A DNA stretch of 64,000 nucleotides, from positions 39,362,532 through 39,426,531 of the forward strand of contig NC_087064.1 of assembly GCF_963678635.1 (NCBI RefSeq), given 5' to 3'. The notes below the pieces were generated by a model, which searched no databases, was not told the origin of the DNA, and saw only the letters and a list, made by a program, of their open reading frames with translations. Position 1 is the first letter of the stretch, and each line of letters starts with the position of its first letter. The translations under genes were made by a program, and so were the position numbers. This document shows positions 26,401 through 39,089 of the stretch, piece by piece. This DNA comes from Symsagittifera roscoffensis. Taxonomy: Eukaryota; Xenacoelomorpha; Acoela; Convolutidae.

Positions 26401-28400
26401 TAGCCGAAGCAAAGTCCACACGCTGCGAAGCTGTGGTTTGAAGTTTTGAGCTTGGGTGTACTTAGTACAAACTTTATAAGATGATTTTTACTCTCGCATG
26501 GTAAACACTTCAGTTTTGTTTTGTTTGACCTTTCTCAGAGCAAAACTTAGAACTTTTTGAGATAAGGAATTATGATTTTGATAATCAAACCTGGAACTGA
26601 TTTCTTTTCATTTCTTTCAAACAGCCGTTTTTCAAAAATTTTCTTTTTCAAAATTTTCAAAAATTTTCTTCTGGCCCAATTTTCCTTTCATTTCTTTCAA
26701 ACAGCCGTTTTTCAAAAACGGAACCAAATAAGACTAGAGAAATTTGTTTTAAGCGTTTTTTGGGTTACATTTTAGCCAAATATCGGTTTCCGGCCAAAAA
26801 CACTAAAAAATATGCCGGCTGTAATTTTAAACCATAGTGTGATTGCTCCAAGCAGCTCAAAATAACTTTCACTCTCTTATTGAAAAGAGGTCTGTTTTAT
26901 TTTTCCTCCATATTTTGGAGACTGATATATATATTTTTTTTGATTATAGGATTTTTTTTTGATATTCAACCATGAAGCTGATTTCCAACGAGCTGAGACC
27001 ATTTTTGGTAACTTCGTTCAAATTGATGACTTTTATTTAATAAAAAAATCTCAAAAACCGTCGATCTGTCGAGCGTTTTTTTGACCATATCATTATTAAC
27101 TATCAATTCAGGCAAAATCTACATAAAGTAAAGCAGGCTGCGAGCCTAATTATCAGTAATGATTGCTCATAATAGTTCAAAAAGCATTTTTTTTCTCAGT
27201 GAAAACGCATTTGATTTAATTTTCCCCCTCTTTTTTGAAGGTCGAATTTTATGTTTTTAGACTAACAGTGCTTAAATTAGTTAAACTGTAAGAAAAAAGT
27301 CTGGAAAAATTCAATACAAAAATTTGTTTTCGACAGCTTTTTGCCAAACATCAATTCAGGCAAAATCTACAAAAAGTCAAGCAGGCTGTTAGCTTTATTA
27401 TCGATTGTGATTGCTCAAATCAGGTCAAAGTAACACACAGTGAAAAGAAGTCTGGTTTTGTTTCCCAGTTTTGGAGACTGATATTAAGATTTTTTTGTGA
27501 TTAAATTTTTTTTATAATCAATCATGAATCTGATTTTCAACGAGCTGAGACCGTTTGAGTTTGTTTAGGTTGTTGCCTATTATTAAAAAATCTTTCTCCG
27601 AAATTGTCAATTTTTACAAAACCTCGGAAAAAGATCTGGCGTTAGGTGAGTTTAATTATCAGTCGTGATTGCTCAAAATGATTCAAAAAGCGTTTTTTTT
27701 TCTGTCAGTGAAAATGCATTTGGTTTAATTTCTTCCCTTCATTTTTGAAGGTAGATGTTGAATCTCAAACAAACAGTAGTCATTTTAGTTTAATCGTCAG
27801 AGAAAAGTCTGAAAAAGATCAACACCTATGTTTTTTTTGGATGATTTCTTTGCCAAATTTTATTTCGGGCCAAACCTATATAAATTCAAGCAGACTGTGA
27901 GCTTTATTATCGGTTTTTTTTGCTCTAATCAGTTCAATTGCATTTGCATTCTCTCAGTGAAAACGCATGTGGTTTAGTTTTTTCCCTTATGTTTTTTCCA
28001 ACCGATTAAAAATCATTTTCACTCTCAGTGAAAAGACGTTTGGATTTGTTTTTCCTCCGAATTTTGGAGACTAATAGTTAGACTTTTTTTGAGTACAAGG
28101 ATTTTTTTTGATAGTCATCTGTACAAACCATCAGAAAAAAGTCGACAAAACATCTATTGCTACGTTTGTTGGAACATATCATTGTTAACTATCAATTCAG
28201 GCCATATCTACATAAAGTGAAGCAGGCTGCGAGCCTAATTATCAGTCATGATTGCTCATAATAGTTCAAAAAGCACTTTTTCCCAGTGAGAATGCATCTG
28301 ATTTAATTTTTCCCCTCTTTTTTGAAAGTCGAAACTGCATTCTCTCAGTGAAAACGCATGTGGCTCAGTTTTTTCCCTTATATTTTTTCTCAAGCGATTA

Positions 28401-31400
28401 AAAATCGTTTTCACTCTCAGTGAAAAGACGTTTGGTTTTGTTTTTTGCCACGATTTTGGAGACTACTAGTTAGACTTTTTTGAGTAAAAGTACTTCTTTT
28501 TTGATAATCAATCATGAAGCTGACTGTCAATGACTTTCAATGACTTTCAAGACTGGTTGAAACTGTTGCAACATCAGCACCTAAGCTTTAATTTAGATCA
28601 TATCTGTACCAAATAACAATTCAGGCCAAATCAACATAAAGTCACGCCGGTTGTAAGCGTTATCATTGGTCGTGATTGCTTCAATCAGCTCAAAATTTTT
28701 TTCACTCACTTGGCGAAAAGAGTTTTGCTGCATTTTTCCCCATGTTTTGGAGACTGATATATAATTTTTTGATTACATGTTAGCCAATTAAACTTTCAGC
28801 CCAAATCAACATAAGGTCAAGCCGATTGTGAGCTTTATTATCGGCCGTGGTTGCTCCAAGCAGCTCAAAATAATTTTCACTCTCTTATTGAAAAGTGGTC
28901 TGCTTTATTTTTCCCCCATAATTTGAAGACTGATATATATATTTTTTTTGGTTATAGTGTTTTTTTTTGATATTCAACCATGAAGCTGATTTCCAACGAG
29001 CTGAGACCATTTTTCGTAACTTCGTTCAAATTGATGCCGTTTATTTAATAAGAAAAATCTCGAAAACCGTCGATCTGTACAAACCATCAGAAAAAAGTCA
29101 AGAAAACATCAATTGCTGTGTTTTTTTGATCATATCATTTAAACTATCAGTTCAGGCAAAATCTACATAAAGTAAAGCAGGCTGCGAGCCTATTTATCAG
29201 TCATGATTGCTCCTTGTAGTTCAAACAGCACTTTTTTTCTCAATGAAAACGCATCTGGTTCAATTTTTCCCCCTCTTTTTTGAAGGTCGAGTTTTCTGTT
29301 TTTAGACTGATAGTACTTTATTAAGTTAAACCGTAAGAAAAAAGTCTGGAAAAACTCAGTACAAAATTTTGTTTTGGACAGTTTTTTGCCAAACATCAAT
29401 TCAGGCAGAGTCTACATAAAGTCAAGCAGGCCGTTAGCTTTTTTATCAATTGTGATTGCTCCAATCAGTTCAAAGTAACACACAGTGAAAAGAAGTCTGG
29501 TTTTGTTTCCCAGTTTTGGAGACTGATATTAAAATTTTTTTGTGATTAATTTTTTTTTTATAATCAATCATGAATCTGATTTTCAAGGAGCTGAGACCGA
29601 TTGAGTTTGTTTAGATTGTTGCCTATTATTTAAAAAATCTTTATCCGAAATTGTCAATTTTTACAAAACGTCAGAAAAAGATCTGGCGTTAGGTGAGTTT
29701 AATTATCAGTCGTGATTGCTCAAAATGATTCAAAACGCGTTTTGACTTTGTCAGTGAAAACGCATTTAGTTTAAATTCTTCCCTTCATTTTTGAAGATGG
29801 ATGTTGAATCTCAAACAAACAGTAGTCATTTTAGTTTAATCGTCAGAGGAAAGTCTGGAAAAGATCAACACCTTAGTTTTTTTGGATGATTTCTTTGCCA
29901 AATTTTAATTCGGGCCAAACCTGTATAAAATCAAGCAGATTGTGAGCTTTATTATCGGTTTTTATTGCTCCAATCAGTTCAATTTCATTTGCATTCTCTC
30001 AGTGAAAACGCATGTGGTTCAGTTTTTTCCCTTATGTTTTTTCCAACCGATTAAAAATCGTTTTCACTCTCAGTGAAAAGACGTTTGGTTTTGTTTTTTG
30101 CCACGATTTTTGGAGACTACTAGTTAGACTTTTTTGAGTAAAAGTACTTCTTTTTTGATAATCAATCATGAAGCTGACTGTCAATGACTTTCAATGACTT
30201 TCAAGACTGGTTGAAACTGTTGCAACATCAGCACCTAAGCTTTAATTTGGATCATATCTGTACCAAATAACAATTCAGGCCAAATCAACATAAAGTCACG
30301 CCGGTTGTAAGCGTTATCATTGGTCGTGATTGCTTCAATCAGCTCAAAATTTTTTTCACTCACCTGGCGAAAAGAAGTTTGCTGCATTTTCTCCCATGTT
30401 TTGTAGACTGATATATAATTTTTTGATTACATGTTAGCCAATTAAACTTTCAGCCCAAATCAGCATAAAGTCAAGCCGATTGTGAGCTTTATTATTGGCC
30501 GTGGTTGCTCCAAGCAGCTCAAAATAATTTTCACTCTCTTATTGAAAAGAGGTCTGCTTTACTTTTCCCCCATAATTTGAAGACTGATATATATATTTTT
30601 TGGTTATAGTGTTTTTTTTTGATATTCAACCATGAAGCTGATTTCCAACGAGCTGAGACCATTTTTCGTAACTTCGTTCAAATTGATGCCGTTTATTTAA
30701 TAAGAAAAATCTCGAAAACCGTCGATCTGTACAAACCATCAGAAAAAAGTCGAGAAAACATCAATTGCTGTGTTTTTTTGATCATATCATTTAAACTATC
30801 AGTTCAGGCAAAATCTACATAAAGTAAAGCAGGCTGCGAGCCTATTTATCAGTCATGATTGCTCATAATAGTTCAAAAAGCACTTTTTTTCTCAATGAAA
30901 ACGCTTCTGGTTTAATTTTTCCCCCTCTTTTTTGAAGGTCGAGTTTTCTGTTTTTAGACTAATAGTACTTTATTAAGTTAAACCGTAAGAAAAAAGTCTG
31001 GAAAACTCAGTACAAAATTTTGTTTTGGACAGTTTTTTGCCAAACATCAATTCAGGCAGAGTCTACATAAAGTCAAGCAGGCCGTTAGCTTTTTTATCAA
31101 TTGTGATTGCTCCAATCAGTTCAAAGTAACACACAGTGAAAAGAAGTCTGGTTTTGTTTCCCAGTTTTGGAGACTGATATTAAAATTTTTTTGTGATTAA
31201 TTTTTTTTTATAATCAATCATGAATCTGATTTTCAAGGAGCTGAGACCGATTGAGTTTGTTTAGATTGTTGCCTATTATTAAAAAAATCTTTATCCGAAA
31301 TTGTCAATTTTTACAAAACGTCAGAAAAAGATCTGGCGTTAGGTGAGTTTAATTATCAGTCGTGATTGCTCAAAATGATTCAAAACGCGTTTTGACTTTG

Positions 31401-31704
31401 TCAGTGAAAACGCATTTGGTTTAAATTCTTCCCTTCATTTTTGAAGGTTGATGTTGAATCTCAAACAAACAGTAGTCATTTTAGTTTAATCGTCAGAGGA
31501 AAGTCTGGAAAAGATCAACACCTAAGTTTTTTGGATGATTTCTTTGCCAAATTTTAATTCGGGCCAAACCTGTATAAAATCAAGCAGATTGTGAGCTTTA
31601 TTATCGGTTTTTATTGCTCCAATCAGTTCAATTTCATTTGCATTCTCTCAGTGAAAACGCATGTGGTTCAGTTTTTTCCCTTATGTTTTTTCCAACCGAT
31701 TAAA
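28401..31704. repeat. Higher-order satellite duplication, 1652-bp unit in two copies
   Basis: 28401-30052 and 30053 to about 31704 are tandem copies at an offset of 1652 bp, differing at scattered single bases. Each contains six submonomers with anchor spacings of about 175, 355, 250, 260, 251 and 365 bp. Because the same multi-part pattern repeats as a whole, this is a true higher-order repeat and not a simple monomer array. Confidence 0.85.
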
Positions 31705-34700
31705 AATAATTTTCACTCTTGTGAAAAGACGTTTGGTTTTGTTTTTCCCCCGAATTTTGGAGACTAATTTTTTTAGACTTTTTTGAGTACAAGGATTTCT
31801 TTTGATAGTCAATAACTTAACTATCAATTCTTAACTATCAATTCAGGCCAAATCTACATAAAGTAAAGCAGGCTGCGAGCCTAATTATCAGTCATGATTT
31901 CTCATAATAGTTCGTAAAGCACTTTTTTTCTCAGTAAGAACGCATCTGGTTTAATTTTCCCCCCTGTTTTTTGAAGGTCGAAACTGCATTCTCTCAGTGA
32001 AAACGCATGTGGCTCAGGTTTTTGCCTTATGTTTTTTCCCAATCGATTGAAAATCATTTTCACTCTCAGTGAAAAGACGTTTGGTTTTGTTTTTCCCACG
32101 AGTTTTGGAGACTAATAGTTAGACTTTTTTGAGTAAAAGGACTTCTTTTTTGATAATCAATCATGAAGCTGACTGTCAATGACTTTCAAAAACTTTCAAG
32201 ACTGCTTGAAACTGTTGCAACATCAGCAGCTAAGCTTTAATTTAGATCATATCTTTATCAAATACTAATTCAGGCCAAATCACCATAAAGTCATGCCGGT
32301 TGTAAGCTTTATCATTGGTCGTGATTGCTTCAATCAGCTCAAAATTGTTTTCACTCATGGGGCGAAAAGACGTTTGCTGCATTTTTCCCCCATGGTTTGG
32401 AGACTGACATATAATTTTTTGATTACATCTTAGCCAAATAAAGCTTCAGCCCAAATCAACATAAAATTGAGCCGGTTGTAAGCTTTATCATTGGTCGTGA
32501 TTGCTTCAATCAGCTCAAAATTATTTTCACTCATGGGGCGAAAAGAGGTTTGCTGCATTTTCCCCCATGTTTTGGAGACTGACATATAATTTTTTGATTA
32601 CATCTTAGCCAAATGAAATTTCAGCCCAAATCAAAATAAAGTCAAGCCGATTGTGAGCTTTGTTATCGGCCGTGATTGCTCCAAGCAGCTCAAACTAATT
32701 TTCACTCTCTTATTGAAAAGAGGTCTGCTTTATTTTCCCCCCATATTTTGGAGACTGATATATATATAATTTTTGAATATAGGATTTTTTTGATATTCAA
32801 CCATGAAGCTGATTTCCAACGAGTTGAGACCATTTTTGGTAACTTTGTTCAAATTGATGCCTTTTATTTAATAAAAAATCTCGAAAACCGTCGATCTGTA
32901 CAAAACATATAATTATTAACTATCAGTTCAGGCAAAATCTACATAAAGTAAAGCAAGCTGCGTGCCTAATTATCAGTCATGATTGCTCATGATAGTTCAA
33001 AAAGCATTTTTTTCTCAGTGAAAACGCATCTAGTTTAATTTTCTCCCCCTCTTTTTTGAAGGTCGAATTTTATGTTTTTAGACTAACACTACTTAAATTA
33101 GTTAAACCGTAAGAAAAAAGTCTGGAAAAATTCAATACAAAAATTTGTTTTGGACAACTTTTTGCCAAACATCAATTCAGGCAAAATTTACAAAAAAAGA
33201 GCAGGCTGTTAGCTTTATTATCAATTGTGATTGCTCCAATCAGGTCAAAGTAACACACAGTGAAAAGAAGTCTGGTTTTGTTTCCCAGTTTTGGAGACTG
33301 ATAATAAGATTTTTTTTATTAAAATTTTTTATAATCAACCATGAATCTGATTTTCAACGAGCTGAGACCATCTGAGTTTGTTTAGATTTTCGCCTATTAT
33401 TAAAAAATCTTCCTCCGAAATTGTCAATTTTTACAAAACGTCAGAAAAAGATCTGGCGTTAGGTGAGTTTAATTATCAGCCGTGATTGCTCAAAATGGTT
33501 CAAAATGCGTCTTAATTCTGTCAGTGAAAATGCATTTGGTTTAAATTCTTCCCTTCATTTTTGAAGGTTGATGTTGAATCTCACACAAACACTAGTTATT
33601 TTAGTTTAATCGTCAGAGAAAAGTCTGGAAAAGGTCAACACCTAAGTTTTTTTGGCCAAATTTTAATTCGGGCCAAACTTGTATAAATTCAAGCAGGATG
33701 TGAGCTTTATTATTGGTTTTTATTGCTCCAATCAGTTCAAAATGCATTTGCATTCTCTCAGTGAAAACGCATGTGGCTCAGGTTTTTGCCTTATGTTTTT
33801 TCCCAATCGATTGAAAATCATTTTCACTCTCAGTGAAAAGACGTTTGGTTTTGTTTTTCCCACAAATTTTGGAGACTAATAGTTAGACTTTTTTGAGTAA
33901 AAGGACTTCTTTTTTGATAATCAATCATGAAGTTGACTGTCAATGACTTTCAATAACTTTCAAGACTGGTTGAAATTTTTTCAACATCAGCACCTAAGCT
34001 TTAATTTAGATCATATCTTTATCAAATACTAATTCAGGCCAAATCACCATAAAGTCATGCCAGTTGTAAGCTTTATCATTGGTCGTGATTGCTTCAATCA
34101 ACTCAAAATTATTTTCACTCATGGGGCGAAAAGACGTTTGCTGCATTTTCCCCCCATGTTTTGGAGACTGACATTTAATTTTTTGATTACATCTTAGCCA
34201 AATAAAATTTCAGCCCAAATCAACATAAAATCGAGCCGATTGTGAGCTTTATTATCGGCTGTGATTGCTCCAAGCAGCTCAAACTAATTTTCACTCTCTT
34301 ATTGAAAAGAGGTCTGCTTTATTTTTCCCCCATATTCTGGAGACTGATATATATATATAAATATATATATTTTGAATATAGGATTTTTTTTTGATATTCA
34401 ACCATGAAGCTGATTTCCAACAAGTTGAGACCATTTTTAGTAACTTCGTTCAAATTGATGCCTTTTATTTAATAAAAAATCTCGAAAACCGTCGATCTGT
34501 TCAAAACATATAATTATTAACTATCAGTTCATGCAAAATCTACTTAAAGTAAAGCAGGCTGCGAGCCTAATTATTAGTCATGATTGCTCATAATAGTTCA
34601 AAAAGCACTTTTTTTCTCAGTGAAAACGCATCTGGTTTACTTTTTCCCCCTCTTTTTTGAAGGTCAAATTTTATGTTTTTAGACTAACAGTACTTGAATT

Positions 34701-35748
34701 AGTTAAACCGTAAGAAAAAAAATTCAATACAAAAATTTGTTTTGGACAGTTTTTTGCCAAACATCAAATCAGGCAAAGTCTACAAAAATCAAGCAGGCCG
34801 TTAGCTTTTTTATCAATTGTGATTGCTCCAATCAGTTCAAAGTAACACACAGTGAAAAGAACTCTGGTTTTGTTTCCCAGTTTTGGAGACTGATATTAAG
34901 ATTTTTTTGTGATTAAATTTTTTTTATAATCAATCATGAATCTGATTTTCAAGGACCTGAGACCGTTTGAGTTTGTTCAGATTGTTGCCTTTTATTTAAA
35001 AAAATTGTCTCCGAAATTTTCAATTTTTACAAAACGTCAGAAAAAGGTCTGGCGATAGGTGAGTTTAATTATCAGTCGTGATTGCTCAAAAAGATTCAAA
35101 ATGCGTTTTGATTTTGTCAGTGAAAGCGCATTTGGTTTAAATTCTTCCCTTCATTTTTGAAGGTTGATGTAAAATCTCAAATAAACAGTAGTAATTTCAG
35201 TTTAATCGTCAGAGAAAAGTCTGGAAAAAATCAACACCTAAGTTTTTTTTGGATGATTTCTTTGCCAAATTTTATTTCGGGCCAAACCTGTATAAATTCG
35301 AGCAGATTGTGAGCTTTATTATTGGTTTTTATTGCTCCAATCAGTTCAATTGCATTTGCATTCTCTCAGTGAAAACGCATGTGGTTCAGTTTTTTCCCTT
35401 ATGTTTTTTCCCAACCGATTAAAAATCTTTTTCACTTTTAGTGAAAAGATGTTTGGTTTTGTTTTTCCCCCGACTTTTGGAGACTAACAGTTAGACTTTT
35501 TTTGAGTATAAGGATTTCTTTTGATAATCATCTGTACAAACCATCAGAAAAAAGTCGACAAAACATCAATTGCTACGTTTTTTGGAACATATCATTGTTA
35601 AAATTCAATTCAGGCCAAATCTACATATAATAAAGCAGTCTGTGAGCTTAGTTATCATTCGTGATTGCTCAAAATCGTTGGAAATGCGTTTTAATTCTCA
35701 CAATGAAAACGCATTTGGTTTAAATTCTTCCCTTCTTTTTTGAAGGTT

Positions 35749-36910
35749 GATGGTGAATCTCACACAAACAGTAGTCATTTTAGTTTAATCGTCAGAGAAA
35801 AGTCTGGAAAAGATCAACACTTAATTTTTTTTGGATGATTTCTTTGCCAAATTTCAATTCGGGCCAAACATGTATGAATTCAAGCTGATTGTGAGCTTTT
35901 TTATTGGTTTTTATTGCTCCAATCAGTCAAAATGCATTTGCATTCTCTAAGTGAAAACGCATGTGGTTCAGTTGTTTTTTCCCTTATGTTTTTTCCCAAC
36001 CGATTAAAAATCTTTTTCACTTTTAGTGAAAATACGTTTGGTTTTGTTTTTCCCCGAATTTTGGGGACTAATAGTTAGACTTTTTTTGAGTATAAGGATT
36101 TCTTTTGATAGTCATCTGTACAAACCATCAGAAAAAAGTCGACAAAACATCAATTGCTACGTTTTTTGGAACATATCATTGTTAACTGTCAATTCATGCC
36201 AAATCTACATATAATAAAGCAGTCTGTGAGCTTAGTTATCATTCGTGATTGCTCAAAATCGTTGGAAATGCGTTTTAATTCTCACAATGAAAATGCATTT
36301 GGTTTAAATTCTTACCTTCATTTTTGAAGGTTGATGTTGAATCTCACACAAACAGTAGTCATTTTAGTTTAATCGTCAGAGAAAAGTCTGGAAAAGATCA
36401 ACACCTAAGTTTTTTTGGATAAATTCTTTGCCAAATATTAATTCGAGCCAAACATGTATGAATTCAAGCTGATTGTGAGCTTTTTTATTGGTTTTTATTG
36501 CTCCAATCAGTCAAAATGCATTTGCATTCTCTAAGTGAAAACGCATGTGGTTTAGTTGTTTTTTCCCTTATGTTTTTTCCCAACCGATTAAAAATCTTTT
36601 TCACTTTTGGTGAAAATACGTTTGGTTTTGTTTTTCCCCGAATTTTGGGGACTAATAGTTAGACTTTTTTTGAGTATAAGGATTTCTTTTGATAGTCATC
36701 TGTACAAACCATCAGAAAAAAGTCGACAAAACATCAATTGCTACGTTTTTTGGAACATATCATTGTTAACTGTCAATTCATGCCAAATCTACATATAATA
36801 AAGCAGTCTGTGAGCTTAGTTATCATTCGTGATTGCTCAAAATCGTTGGAAATGCGTTTTAATTCTCACAATGAAAATGCATTTGGTTTAAATTCTTACC
36901 TTCATTTTTG
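35749..36910. repeat. Local 581-bp tandem duplication
   Basis: Two adjacent near-identical copies of a two-submonomer block, 35749-36329 and 36330-36910. The corresponding region of the next higher-order unit has it once. It is therefore probably one of the most recent events in the array. Confidence 0.82.
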
Positions 36911-39054
36911 AAGGTTGATGTTGAATCTCACACAAACAGTAGTCATTCTAGTTTAATCGTCAGAGAAAAGTCTGGAAAAGATCAACACTTCAGTTTTTTT
37001 GGATGGTTTCTTTGCCAAACTTTAATTCGGACCAAACCTGTATAAATTCAAGCAGGATGTGAGCTTTATTATTGGTTTTTATTGCTCCAATCAGTTCAAA
37101 ATGCATTTGCATTCTCTCAGTGAAAACGCATGTGGCTCAGGTTTTTGCCTTATGTTTTTTCCCAATCGATTGAAAATCATTTTCACTCTCAGTGAAAAGA
37201 CGTTTGGTTTTGTTTTTCCCACAAATTTTGGAGACTAATAGTTAGACTTTTTTGAGTAAAAGGACTTCTTTTTTGATAATCAATCATGAAGTTGACTGTC
37301 AATGACTTTCAATAACTTTCAAGACTGGTTGAAATTTTTTCAACATCAGCACCTAAGCTTTAATTTAGATCATATCTTTATCAAATACTAATTCAGGCCA
37401 AATCACCATAAAGTCATGCCAGTTGTAAGCTTTATCATTGGTCGTGATTGCTTCAATCAACTCAAAATTATTTTCACTCATGGGGCGAAAAGACGTTTGC
37501 TGCATTTTTCCCCCATGTTTTGGAGACTGACTTTTAATTTTTTGATTACATCTTAGCCAAATAAAATTTCAGCCCAAATCAACATAAAATCGAGCCGATT
37601 GTGAGCTTTATTATCGGCCGTGATTGCTCCAAGCAGCTCAAACTAATTTTCACTCTCTTATTGAAAAGAGGTCTGCTTTATTTTTCCCCCATATTCTGGA
37701 GACTGATATATATATATATATAAATATATATATTTTGAATATAGGATTTTTTTTTTTGATATTCAACCATGAAGCTGATTTCCAACAAGTTGAGACCATT
37801 TTTAGTAACTTCGTTCAAATTGATGCCTTTTATTTAATAAAAAATCTCGAAAACCGTCGATCTGTTCAAAACATATAATTATTAACTATCAGTTCATGCA
37901 AAATCTACTTAAAGTAAAGCAGGCTGCGAGCCTAATTATTAGTCATGATTGCTCATAATAGTTCAAAAAGCACTTTTTTTCTCAGTGAAAACGCATCTGG
38001 TTTACTTTTTCCCCCTCTTTTTTGAAGGTCAAATTTTATGTTTTTAGACTAACAGTACTTGAATTAGTTAAACCGTAAGAAAAAAGTCTGGAAAAATTCA
38101 ATACAAAAATTTGTTTTGGACAGTTTTTTGCCAAACATCAAATCAGGCAAAGTCTACAAAAATCAAGCAGGCCGTTAGTTTTTTTATCAATTGTGATTGC
38201 TCCAATCAGTTCAAAGTAACACACAGTGAAAAGAAGTCTGGTTTTGTTTCCCAGTTTTGGAGACTGATATTAAGTTTTTTTGTGATTAAATTTTTTTTAT
38301 AATCAATCATGAATCTGATTTTCAAGGACCTGAGACCGTTTGAGTTTGTTCAGATTGTTGCTTTTTATTTAAAAAAATTTTCTCCAAAATTTTCAATTTT
38401 TACAAAACGTCAGAAAAAGGTCTGGCGATAGGTGAGTTTAATTATCAGTCGTGATTGCTCAAAAAGATTCAAAATGCGTTTTGATTTTGTCAGTGAAAGC
38501 GCATTTGGTTTAAATTCTTCCCTTCATTTTTGAAGGCTGATGTTGAATCTCAAACAAACAGTAGTCATTTCAGTTTAATCGTCAGAGAAAAGTCTGGAAA
38601 AGATCAACACCTAAGTTTTTTTTGGATGATTTCTTTGCCAAATTTTATTTCGGGCCAAACCTGTATAAATTCGAGCAGATTGTGAGCTTTATTATTGGTT
38701 TTTATTGCTCCAATCAGTTCAATTGCATTTGCATTCTCTCAGTGAAAACGCATGTGGTTCAGTTTTTTCGCTTATGTTTTTTCCCAACCGATTAAAAATC
38801 TTTTTCACTTTTAGTGAAAAGACGTTTGGTTTTGTTTTTCCCCCGACTTTTGGAGACTAACAGTTAGACTTTTTTTGAGTATAAGGATTTCTTTTGATAG
38901 TCATCTGTACAAACCATCAGAAAAAAGTCGACAAAACATCAATTGCTACGTTTTTTGGAACATATCATTGTTAAAATTCAATTCAGGCCAAATCTACATA
39001 TAATAAAGCAGTCTGTGAGCTTAGTTATCATTCGTGATTGCTCAAAATCGTTGG

Positions 39055-39089
39055 AAATGCGTTTTAATTCTCACAATGAAAACGCATTT
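39055..39089. other. Satellite dyad, type 2 (representative copy)
   Basis: Perfect 11-bp inverted repeat AAATGCGTTTT / AAAACGCATTT with a 13-nt spacer. It occupies the same place in its submonomer as the shorter TTTTCACT/AGTGAAAA dyad does in others. Related copies appear where the text reads ATGCGTTTT...AAAACGCAT, for example near 14215-14240 (one mismatch) and 36840-36880. Confidence 0.75.
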
